DNA from: Siphonodentalium dalli
Lineage: Eukaryota; Mollusca; Scaphopoda; Gadilida; Siphonodentaliidae
Assembly (NCBI GenBank): GCA_032622095.1
Contig: CP136066.1
Location: 149,079,559 to 149,143,558, forward strand
Reading direction: 5' to 3'
Length of the DNA: 64,000 nt
The translations under genes were made by a program, and so were the position numbers. The notes under the pieces were generated by a model. The model was not told the DNA's origin, ran no database searches, and saw only the letters and a program-made list of their open reading frames with translations. Below are positions 36,031-46,289 of the stretch, piece after piece (position 1 is the stretch's first letter; every line of letters begins with the position of its first letter).

Positions 36031-38302
36031 TTAGTTCAGTGCATTTATGAGAACAAAGTGCCAAACCTCAATCTAATTGCAAGACAATGTTTCTTAGCAG
36101 GAATAAGTCTATTAACCAATTATAAACAACATAGTAAAAATCTAAAAGGATCAAGAAAGGCGAAATTGATAAATTTTGTGAAATAAATTTTGTAAAATTT
36201 GGTAAAATACCCATTTTATAGCTTTTCAAGGATGTTTATAAAAAAATTCATTTCACATGTCCTTCCATTTATATATCCATTTTGTTGAGTACACAATCCT
36301 GATTACAGAACAGAAAACATTTTCCAGATACGTTGAGAATCTTTCGAGTTATGTGCCTCCAAAATTGGGAGTTGGTCTAATTTCGGAGCCTCAATTTCTG
36401 AAGAATTAGCTAAAAATCCATATTTTAGAGTCTAGTATTTTAAAAACTAGAGAAAAATGAAGGGATATCTTACTGTTGTATTAGTTGCCTCACTATATTG
36501 TGCACAAAAAATTATTTCGTTTTGCATCTATGATCGAGAAGACAAAAATATTCTTAAACAAAATGTGTGTTCCATTGTATGGACTTAGCCAAATTTGCCT
36601 TGTGACACAGAACTGGTGTGATGAAATACCATATTTGAGGTCATACAACTCAATAAATTGATATCCATATGCCCTGTATTTCTCATAACCTCTTACGTAT
36701 ACTAGGTTAAATACGCTGTGCTGGAATTGCTAAACACATATCTGCCATAATCAACTTATGGCCCTATGAATCCTTTCTATTGACTCTTTTCCAAAAATGC
36801 CATTTTGGACTGTTTTGGGGTGTTTTTGTCCATTTAAAAATTTTGTGTGTGCACAAATAGTAAACAACAATGAATACAATTAGTGTTTAATGTGTCAAAT
36901 CATTTGAACGTTCCTCCTAAAACACTTATTGTTGAAAAAAATATGATTACATTGGTTATGCCAATCAACAGTCACTGGATTTCACATATTTTTCAAAAAA
37001 CTGACTCCAAAATGATAATGGGGTAGGTGAAATCACAAAGGCTATGATCTTGTCACCATATTCTAGTCATTGGAGACAAAGGGTTGTTTTATTCCAGTTT
37101 GTGCAGATTATTCTTGCATGGTAAACAGTTTAGTACTTTAATAATTATTAGATGTTTATTTATAACTTTATCAGCATGTTATATAGAACCAGCCCGAAAT
37201 AATGATTCGCCATTGAGTTACAACAAAAAGGATCGTAGCTCTAAATATGAACATCAAAACAGAAAGAATAAGGTTTGTAGGAGCTGGTGATGTTAAAGTT
37301 TTATGCATCAAGATCAAAATTTTCTAGATTTTGTCAATATGGTTTCCCCTACCCCAAATTTGGCATCAGTTTCCAGAAAAATTAGTGAAATTCAGTGACA
37401 TTCATTGACATATCCAACATAAGGCATTTATTTCAACATTAAAGTGTTTCAGGAGGAAAGGTCAAATGATTTTGCACATTAAACATACATTATTTTTACA
37501 ATTTATACACAAAAACCTTTAAAAATTAAAAAAAACGTCCCAAAATGGCATTTTTAGATGAGTCAATTCTAAAGATTCATAGGGTCATAATTTGATTTTC
37601 TACGCCATGATTTGGGAAATTCCTTTACAATGTGTTTAACGATGTATATTTAAGTGATTATGAGAAAGACAGGGAATATGGATATATAATTATTGATTTG
37701 TATGACATCAAATATGCTATTTCATCACGCCGGTTCTGGACCACAGGAAAATTTGGCTGTCCATACAATGGTGGAACACACATTTTGTTTAAGAATATTT
37801 TTGTCCTCTCAATCATAGATGCATAAAGAAATCATATTTTGTGCACAAACTAGAGATGAAATGACTAAAACAACAAGGAATCCCTTCATTTTCTTTATTT
37901 TTTTAAAATACAAGACCATGCAAAATGGATTTTAACTAATTTTGAGAAATTGAGCCTCCGAAATTAGACAAACTCCAAATTTTGGAGGCACATAACTCAA
38001 ACAATACTGAACGTATCTAGGAAAGGTTTTCTGTTCTGTAATCAGGGTTGTGCTCTCTACAAAATGGATATATAAATGGAAGGACAAGTGAAAGGAAGTT
38101 TTTTATAAACATCCTTAAAAAGCTATAAAATGGGTATTTTACCAAATTTTACTAAATTTATTTCACAAAATTCATCAATTTCGCATTTCTTGATTCTTGT
38201 TGATTTTTAGTATATTATTTGTGATGGGTTAAAGTACTTATTCCCACTACGAAACTTTGTGTTGCAATTATTTTGAGGTGAAACCATAAATGCACTGGAC
38301 TA
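36031..38302. mobile_element. 2.27 kb palindromic element, arms of about 1 kb
   Basis: The left end TAGTTCAGTGCATTTATGAG pairs with the right end (reversed) TAGTCCAGTGCATTTATGG. Pairing continues inward through AATTGCAA, CTAAAAATC, GCGAAATTGATRAATTTTGTG, TACCCATTTTATAGCTTTT, TCCTTCCATTTATATATCCA, TTATGTGCCTCCAAAATT, GTGCACAAAAT, CCCTATGAATC, AAAATGCCATTTTGG, ATCATTTGAMCTTTCCTCCT-type text and GGGGTAGG. The left arm is about 36031-37045 and the right arm about 37325-38302, with a 280-base unpaired centre. The arms are diverged by eye but continuous. No protein was found. Fragments occur at 35100, 48480-48730 and 58650-58720. Confidence 0.85.
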
Positions 38303-39278
38303 TTGATGCGTAAATATTAGTTGAAGATTAGTGCATAATACGTTGAATATTAAGAGAGAAATTTCAGCATAAAACCATTTGTAGAACTTATTATCTGGAC
38401 ATTCACCGGAAATTAGCGATCGGGAATCCTGCGTCTTCTGCGCCTGTATCTTAAAGTCCAAAATACCCCATCCAAATGAATTTAATGACCGTTCGAGTGT
38501 ATATTTTCATTATCGAATGAGCACATCAGTTTCGAATTGTAGGCAGATATACTTGGTGGTTTGAATGTCCGGATTCTGCTCGCGTTACGTCATGGTCCGG
38601 TTCCAGAAAAAAATATCTCTCATAAATTTGTGTTCAATTGTTCACTGTTAGTCATTCATGATGTGGTAGAAATAAAGAGGGGTCATTATGCACCAATCTC
38701 TTACAAACAATATACCAGACTGAGATACCGTCCTCAGATTAATTACTGGACTAAGATATTATGACATGTGTTAGGCGCTGTGTGTATAAGGACAGACCAG
38801 AAGAAAACAAGACAGACATGCAGACATTCGCAAATATAGATATAGATATATGAAATCCCCAACGGAAACGCTTTCCGCTAAAGGAATGTTAGTTGCTGCT
38901 GTTGGTCGCTGGACTACACTGGTGACAAGTCACATACACAACGTGTACTCTATTGCCAACAAGATTGACAACTGTTGCAGGCCAGTGCATTGGTAGCGTG
39001 TTGTCTCCTCACCTCAATACCAGGTAGTGGAAACTAATATTGCTGGTACGTGTACATTTGGTATATTGGGATTATAGACAGTAGTCCACAAATGTTTATG
39101 ACTAGTGCACTAATCTGATGGTATATAGTCTATATATTGTCATGAATTAAATTAGCTTCACATTGAAAACCATTGTTAAGACATATTTAAACAAGAGACA
39201 AGATATTTGGTGAGTAATGGTTTTTAGTTCTCGTTATTATTTATCACTTATTTGCACTTATAATCGGTGCGTATAGAC

Positions 39279-39284
<6 letters not shown>
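38303..39284. other. No recognisable feature
   Basis: A 67-codon ORF (38561-38764) shows no domain. No repeats were seen before the (AT)n run. Confidence 0.35.

Positions 39285-39329
<45 letters not shown>
39284..39329. repeat. (AT)n microsatellite
   Basis: An uninterrupted AT dinucleotide run of about 45 bases is joined to the CTAG end of a Helitron-like element at 39330. It is probably the insertion target. Confidence 0.9.
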
Positions 39330-39330
<1 letters not shown>

Positions 39331-39853
39331 TAGCCGATGAGCCCGACGTTGTCCGGGCTATTCAAAAACCAAATTTCAAGTCGATAGCTCCACCCGTTTC
39401 AAAAAACAAATTTCAAGTCGATAGCTCTACCCGTTTCCGATATCTGGTCTGCGCATGCGCGAAGCTGGCGTCGCACGGGCTCGGCGACCCGATAAAATTC
39501 GTATCCGGGGCAAGATACATTCACATACCAAATTTCAAGTCGATAGCTCCACCCGTTTCCGAGATTTCGTCTGCGCATGCGCGAAGCTGGCGTCGCACGG
39601 GCTCGGCGACCCGATAAAATTCGTATCCGGGGCAAGATACATTCACATACCAAATTTCAAGTCGATAGCTCCACCCGTGTCCGATATCTCGTCTGCGCAT
39701 GCGCGAAGCGGGCGCCGCACGTGCATGCCAATACGACAACGTTCACCGCCTGGTCAAACTACACACACGTACCAAGTTTCGTCCCGATCGGTCGAGAATC
39801 GTAGATTTGTATTAATGACAAACATACAGACAGACATACAGACAAACAGGTTA
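39330..39853 (-). mobile_element. Helitron-like element with 122-bp tandem core, 5'-truncated
   Basis: On the minus strand it ends GGCTCATCGGCTAG|T at 39330. It contains about 2.5 tandem core units and the unit TCGACCGATCGGGACGAAAC that leads into the GACA microsatellite (39822-39850). The expected TCTCATATATATTTTGAAG start is missing, and sequence continues as TTAGCCCGCCACTGG. The family is the same as 1031-1743 and 42515-43041. Confidence 0.7.
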
Positions 39854-39984
39854 GCCCGCCACTGGCGGCATTCGTCCCATGGCTTTGTTCGAAAAAGCAA
39901 TTACAACAGGTTCCGAGACACTTGTGCTGCATTTGCAGCAAATTTCGGCAATAGTCAGAAACATGACAATTTATTTTTTGTTTT

Positions 39985-40155
39985 TCAATGAGTTAATTAT
40001 TTTGTTTTTCAATGAGTTAATTGTGCTTTTTTATTTTTTTAATTGAATTTTTTGTTTTTCAATTTTACCCGATTTTTTTTTGGTTTTTCAAGGAGTTAAT
40101 TGTGCCTTTTTAATTTTGTTTTTCAATTTTACCCGATTTTTTTTTGTTTTTCAAT
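39985..40155. repeat. T-rich tandem degenerate repeat
   Basis: TTTTTCAATGAGTTAATT and TTTTTCAATTTTACCCGATT recur two to four times with variable T-runs. This is low-complexity expansion. Confidence 0.75.
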
Positions 40156-40164
40156 GAACCCGTC

Positions 40165-40415
40165 CATGACACTTCCCGTATTTAGCAAGTTTGAGCTCAA
40201 TCGCTTCGAGTCTCTAAAGGACACACACATATATATGACACTTCCCGTAGGTAGCAAGTTTGAGCTCAATCGGCATTCCCTGGAATTTCCCAGTCAATAT
40301 TTAGCAAGTTTGAGCTCAATCGGTTCGAGTCTATAAAGGACACACTCATATATATATGACACTTCCCGTAGGTAGCAAGTTTGAGCTCAATCGGCATTTC
40401 CTGGAATTTCCCAGC
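40165..40415. repeat. Tandem repeat with TTTGAGCTCAA palindromes
   Basis: GACACTTCCCGTA, TAGCAAGTTTGAGCTCAATC and CGAGTCTMTAAAGGACACAC recur in order (GACACTTCCCGTA three times, TTTGAGCTCAA four times). TTGAGCTCAA is a perfect palindrome. The compound period is about 130 bases. Confidence 0.85.
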
Positions 40416-40566
40416 CACCAACGCGGCGTAATTTTGGTACATATATAGAGACCAATTGTCCATTGGCTGTCATGTGTAGTAAAGATGTCTTATAAGCCGA
40501 CATTGCCGTGGGGATGCCCGTTCCTACACGCGTTTTCGATTCTATGAAGTACCCACATATATACAC

Positions 40567-40575
<9 letters not shown>

Positions 40576-40647
<72 letters not shown>
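40576..40647. repeat. (TA)n microsatellite
   Basis: A TA run with one interruption (AGCTATA) is directly joined to the TC start of the element at 40648. Confidence 0.9.
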
Positions 40648-40650
<3 letters not shown>

Positions 40651-41434
40651 ATTATATATTTTGGAAGATCTGTGTGTGTGTGTGTCTGTCTGTGTGTGTG
40701 TTCGCGATGGACTCGATAACGGCCGACCCGATTTCGATGAAACTTCGTATGTGAGGATACTATCGGCCGGGAAGTGGCATAGGCATATTAATTTTCAGAT
40801 CCGAGGTCAACTTTTCACGTGCCGAGGTCAAATCTGTTTTTACGCTGTGTTACGGGACTTTCATTTGAGTTCGGTGCTTACAAATCGATTCGAAACAGCG
40901 CGAATACTAAAATGCCAGTCATAATAATGACACTGTGAGAATCTTTCGTGTTTCCTCTTTCCAACGATATATAATGCGTATGTATCCGTTTTAGTTATCT
41001 GCCTCAATTATCAAGAATAAGTGGTACTATCTCCCATCAGGATAAAAACAATGCGTAAGACGTCGTTAGAGGTCATAACGTTAGATCACGTTAACGCTTA
41101 ACCGGCCGATGCATTTGACTGTTTCAGACGTCTTGGCGAAATCTCGGGCACCGATGGTAATTTATCTTTACGTTGAAACTTGATAATTAATGAGTGTGTG
41201 TATATGAGGCGCGTTTATATACTTGAGTGGAAATCAAATCGGGTTAAACTGGCGGATTTTTACAAACGAAATTTTATGCATAGGATATCTCGGTATCCGC
41301 TGGGCCTATTTCCCGGTATCCGCTGGGTCGATTTCCACCATTTTTCGGGTGTTGGTGTTGGACCCCACCTGGCCTTGACATTCAAAATGGTCAATTCAAG
41401 GTCAAAGCCCGGACGAAGTCGGGTCACCTTCTAG
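40648..41434 (+). mobile_element. Helitron-like element (787 bp)
   Basis: The boundaries are A|TCTATTATATATTTTGGAAG and GGGTCACCTTCTAG|T, with a foldable GCCCGGACGAAGTCGGGT near the end. After the GT/GTCTG microsatellite comes GATTTCGATGAAACTTCGTA, also met as a start motif in related elements. Its last 270 bases are inverted at 41472-41840. There are no coding domains. Confidence 0.75.
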
Positions 41435-41471
41435 TATATATATATACGGAAGCATCAAATTATATATTAGA

Positions 41472-42514
41472 CTAGAAGGTGACCCGACTTCGTCCGGGCT
41501 TTGACCTTGAATTGACCATTTTGAAGGTCAAGGTCAGGTGGGGTCACGATTTGACCCGTCCAAAACACTCCCTGGAAACAATTACCACTATGGTCCACTA
41601 AGTATCAAATTTTGTCAAAATCCGTCTGGCAATTTTCCAACACCAACACCCCAAAAATGGTGGAAATTGGGCAAGCGGATACCGGGAAATCGGCCCAGCG
41701 GATACCGAGATACCCTATGTATCAAATTTCGTCCGTAAAAATCCGCCAGTTTTACCCGATTTGATTTCCACTAAAGTATGTAAACGCGCCTCATATACAC
41801 ACGCTCATTAATTATCAAGCTTCAACGTAAAGATAAATTAGCATTGTGTGGTAAATTTTAACTAATTATTTTCTCGCAGTCAAAGTTGAACAATTTCGAT
41901 GTTGTTGACATTGACGGCTTGGGGCCACCGGTAGATTCCATTTCGCAACAACGAAGTATCATTTCAGCTAAATGGATTCTTGGATGAGATTCCAGACCCG
42001 CGGGGTAAATGTAAACAGCTTGAGCCTATGCGTGGTGTGAATATACAAAAAATAAATCTATCGACAATAGACCTAAGAATATTAGCTGTAACAAAATTTA
42101 TATATCAGAAATTGTAATAAATGATATATTTTGGGATAGATGCACGATTTTTAATAGCCTGCAAATTGACAATATATATTGTAAATGTTATAATTTTGGG
42201 AAAAATACACGATGCGTAATTGCATGCCTGCAAATTGCTAACGTTCGTCGACGTATGAATATAGAGTTATCCTCCCTGCATCGCAGTGCTAAATCCGGCG
42301 TGATAGCACTGCGGATCCCGATATATGAGTTTTGAAGGTCAAGGTCACGTCGCACGGGCAAATCAATAGGCATATGTTAACCCCCGGCCGAAAATACCCC
42401 CACGTACCAAGTTTCATCGAAATCGGGTCGGTCGTTTTTGAGTTCATCGATTACACACACACACAGACAGATACACACACACACACACACAGATCTTTCA
42501 AAATATATACTAGA
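41472..42514 (-). mobile_element. Helitron-like element (1.04 kb), opposite orientation
   Basis: On the minus strand it starts TCTAGTATATATTTTGAAAG at 42514. It passes a (GT)n tract (42455-42492 as CA), GGTACGTGGGGGTATTTTCGG and GCGCGTTTACATAC, and ends GGGTCACCTTCTAG at 41472. Its 3' third is a diverged inverted copy of 41160-41434. Its start touches the CTAG end of the next element at 42515. Confidence 0.75.
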
Positions 42515-43041
42515 CTAGCCGATGAGCCCGACGTTGTCCGGGCTATTCTTCCGGGCTATTCAAAAACCAAATTTCAAGTCGTTAGCTCCACCCGTTTCCG
42601 AGATCTGGTCTGCGCATGCGCGAAGCTGGCGTCGCACGGGCTCGGCGACCCGACAAAATTCGTATCCGGGGCAAGATACATTCACATACCAAATTTCAAG
42701 TCGATAGCTCCACCCGTTTCCGAGATCTCGTCTGCGCATGCGCGAAGCTGGCGTCGCACGAGATCGGCGACCCGATAAAATTCGTATCCGGGGCAAGATA
42801 CATTCACATACCAAATTTCAAGTCGATAGCTCCATCCGTTTCCGAGATCTCGTCTGCGCATGCGCTGCACGGGCGTCGCACGGGCTCGCCAATACGACAA
42901 CGTCCACCGCCTGGTCAAACTACACACACGTACCAAGTTTCGTCCCGATCGGTCGAGAATCGTAGATTTGTATTAATGACAAACATACAGACAAACATAC
43001 AGACAGACAGACAGACAGAGGTCTTCAAAATATATATGAGA
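42515..43041 (-). mobile_element. Helitron-like element with 122-bp tandem core, complete
   Basis: The minus strand reads A|TCTCATATATATTTTGAAG (43041) to GGCTCATCGGCTAG (42515). A (GACA)n tract lies at 42986-43018 and about 2.6 tandem core units at 42567-42880. It is 713 bases in the 1031 copy and 527 here; the difference is core unit number. Confidence 0.8.
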
Positions 43042-43550
43042 TATAATATTTATTCATATTTATTTAAAGTTTATGAAAAAATAGGCACACCTGTTGGTCT
43101 TTCATCATCAAGTTACATGGATGTGTGTGTCGTAGTCTCAAGAAACTGACAACTGCACTATCAGATACAGTATCCGACTTGACACAACCATAACGATAAA
43201 GGTACCATTAGTATACGTTTTTCAATACAAGAAAGTGTTTATAGCGTGCACGCAGTGAACCCATTACTATGTTTGGTGACCAGAAAACGACTTTCAAAAA
43301 CGGAAATTTCAATACTTTTTTACTGTTTGTCAGCCAAGCAAAAGATCCAATGATCCGTCACTTATAAAGAGCGTCCACACTTTTATCGTCCAAACGCCGT
43401 GGGTAAAATAAAGATCATTGTTGTGGTAATTTCCTAGGTATGGTTGTGTGGATTCCCGCATTGCTTGTGACATGCAAATGGGGGTAAATTCAAGTATTTT
43501 TTATTTTGCATGGTGAATTGAAAATTGGTGTCAAATCGGAACGAGGATCT
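43042..43550. other. No recognisable feature
   Basis: This short spacer between the Helitron-like cluster and a TTAA MITE has no ORF or repeat of note. Confidence 0.35.
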
Positions 43551-44053
43551 TTAAAGGCGCGTGCGGCCTTAATTGTCGAAAATATTCATATTTGTTCCAA
43601 ACACCGTAAACAGAAAAACATTAAAACGCATACAGTTCCGTTCATATATAACATGACCATCGCGTAAACAGCATGTTATCATAAATACCTACTATATTTT
43701 ACCTAAGCAAGAGCCTGATTGTGTTACAGAAGACAGCACAATGCTACTGGCTAATCACACACAAATGTCATAAACGCTCTTTATTCGTTCCATATAAGGT
43801 ATTCACCAACAAAGAGCGCTCTTTATGTTTACCATCATAATATAAACAAACACCAGAAATGTAACTTTTTATGCCTTTGTTTACATAACAATGGTCAAAC
43901 AAATGACCATAACATACTGTTTATGCGATATTTCTTATTTGTAAACGGACAAAGTCTAATCTACATTTTGATGTTCTTTCTGTTTGTGGTGGTTTTTGAC
44001 GGGTGGAGATATTTTCACAGGATATCCACCGCCAAGGCCAACCGTGTCTTTAA
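43551..44053 (+). mobile_element. TTAA-flanked MITE, family A (503 bp)
   Basis: TTAAAGGCGCGTGCGGCC at the left; CGGTTGGCCTTGG-type text and TTAA 44050-44053 at the right. The interior follows 11971-12498 with divergence, and keeps the duplicated CGCTCTTTAT-T/GTTTCC/ACCAT blocks. It is closest to the copy at the window start (-). Confidence 0.75.
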
Positions 44054-44569
44054 TAATAACTAAAAATAATTAACTATCAACCTAATAAATAAAACAAATT
44101 ATTGCACCATAAGTTATGCAGTGTCGAATATACATAGTTTCTTCGTTAGTGACTGAAAACTAGTTTTGATATTCACTATTGACGAAATTAGTATGCCCAA
44201 GTATTTGTTGAACTATGATTTAGAATTAAAAATAAATTCAAATCATCATACATTCCCATTGTAATTTATCACCACTATTCTGGTGAAGTGGCATGAGCTC
44301 CATATTCCGATAGAGAAAATCACTATAACCGAGTATTAACTTTACCAGAAAACAAAGCACGGCTAATTTCATAAATCTAGAAACGCTTTTTATTTGTACT
44401 ATGGATATATATATTTGCGAATTTCAAATGAATTTGATGAAATATATATTTCATGCTGTCATTAGACAATTAGACCCCCAGTATTAGTTAAGTATGATTT
44501 TTCATTCATGGACAACACAATTAAAAAAAATTCAGTGTGTACATTAAGTTTTATAAATCTTGTAGCGTT

Positions 44570-44722
44570 TTAACCCTTTCAGTGCCAAGTCCGATATTTG
44601 TATCAACCCATATTTCCCCGATCATTTTTCAAATTTATTGATTATTATAATCAATAAATTTGAAAAATGATCAAGGAAATATGGGTTGATACAAAAATCG
44701 GACTTGTCACTGAAAGGGTTAA
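44570..44722. mobile_element. TTAA-flanked hairpin MITE, family B (153 bp)
   Basis: Almost the whole element is a palindrome. TTAACCCTTTCAGTGCCAAG on the left and, reversed, TTAACCCTTTCAGTGACAAG on the right continue through GTATCAACCCATATTTCC and GATCATTTTTCAAATTTATT to a centre near 44646. Only a few arm mismatches are visible. The TTAA target plus a CCCTTT start fits piggyBac-type MITEs, which is inference. Confidence 0.9.
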
Positions 44723-45159
44723 GGGCAACCACGTATGCTGAAATCAGCTCACAAATCCCGGTCTGGCATATTGTTCAGAAAACGATTTGTGGTGTCATTC
44801 CGGTCTTATGTCAGAATGGTTATAGATATATTTATTTGTTTGACCATACATCAATGGTTGAAAGAAAGCATGTTTACTTACGATATATATAATATACAAG
44901 GCATTGCGAGACGAATAAAAGACAGGATCAATTCAATAATACATTATTCCAGATGTAACCGATCATGGGCAGGGTAGACCATACACTGTCCGTAAGTCGG
45001 TAACATAGAATTTAACAAGAGCATCGCTAAGGCATGGCAAAATACGCCCTTTAGCTATTTAGAATGTACTACCGCAAAATAAAATAATTTGAGCTTTCAA
45101 AGAATAACTGATATAAGTTTAATTTCAAATGCCAAAATTTGCTCAAATTATAAGTAAAA

Positions 45160-45597
45160 TGCCCGTAACTCATGTGAAAATAATTCGACAGAACCTATAT
45201 TCGAACTGGCCTATAGTTTCACCTGGAAATACACATACCAGCTTTGGTTCAGATAAAATAATCCAAACTGGAGTGATCGGTACCGAAATATTATGAAATC
45301 GGTGAAAAAAAAAAAAAAAAAAAAAAAAAGGGCCGTATCTCATGTAAAACATAATTGGACGGAACCCATATTCGAAATTGGCCTGTATATTTAGCTGCGA
45401 AATGCAAATACAAACTTTGGTTCAGATCAAATAATCCAAAGTGGAGTTATCGGTCGGAAACCAAAAATGTTAACAGACTGTCGAAAAAGGGCCGCAACTC
45501 TTGTAAAAATAATTGGACGGTACCCATATTCGAATTGTCCTGTGTTTTTAGCTGGTAAATACACATACCAGCTTTGGTTCCGATCAAATAATCCAAT
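45160..45597 (+). repeat. Three tandem SINE-like units (about 160 bp) with poly-A
   Basis: Each unit has a GTAACTC/GTATCTC/GCAACTC start, ATAATTSGACRG, CATATTCGAA, TTTAGCTG or TTTCACCTG, ACACATACCAGCTTTGGTT, AATAATCCAA and GGAGTKATCGGT. An A-run at 45304-45329 separates units one and two. The 'AAAGGGCCGTAACTC' opening is typical of mollusc repeats, from my general knowledge. Confidence 0.75.
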
Positions 45598-46018
45598 ACG
45601 AGCAGTACACAAAGAAACATTACTGCCACCTCAATAGTTCCACCTGTCTTGGTATTTACTGAGGTTGGGTTTTCTGAGGGATTGGTGCGTGACGGTTATT
45701 TCCTTTATGTGCGAAAAATTTTTAACAGCCAGACCGAAAATAAAAACTGGAAAAGTTGTGGACCTATAAAGTATTTTCCAGAACACATGAAGCCCGTATA
45801 TCAATAGTTTGTGTATTTGTCAACCTATCCAATACCTCCTTGCAACAAAGACATAATTCGGAATTCGATTGAGCCATGTCCGTTTCAGAACGAATTCGTA
45901 AGTGTGACTGGTTTGTTGCGTCAATATATCTGTTCTCAAATGGCAATATATACAAATAGAACACCAATTTTGTTATATACATTACATTACTGAATGCGAA
46001 CATGAATGGAAGACATAC

Positions 46019-46289
46019 CTTCAAAACTCCTGAATACACTTCGTGACATCGAAATGGGTTCAATGACGCCGTCAGTCAAATAACACTCGTTTTTCTCCCC
46101 ATCGTACGAGAACTCTCTGCACGAACCCTCACACAGCCCAGCACACTGAATCTCTGAGTGAGCCGTCTCCACTCGTGTAGGGAATGGTGCACAGCCGGCT
46201 GGTGACAAATCTTCAATAGCCATAAACTTTCTACAGTGTACAATACATATGGTTGCCATTACAACAGTGAACGTTGTCGCCAAGTACAT
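46019..46289 (-). CDS. Signal peptide plus PAN/apple domain (first exon)
   Basis: Translation starts at 46289 and runs 90 codons plus one base to a donor GAAG|GTATGT. Residues 1-19 (MYLATTFTVVMATICIVHC) form a hydrophobic signal peptide. Cysteines at 33, 49, 53, 57 and 69 with 'QCAGLCEGSCREFSYDGE' and ECYLTDG match the CxxxC-xxx-C-xxFxY--C-L core of PAN/apple domains, which mediate protein or carbohydrate contacts outside the cell. The phase-1 end fits the phase-1 start at 12865 and gives an Asp codon. A TATA-like TATATAG lies only about 25 bases upstream, too close to be certain. An internal stop-free frame and intact cysteines suggest a live exon. Confidence 0.75.
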
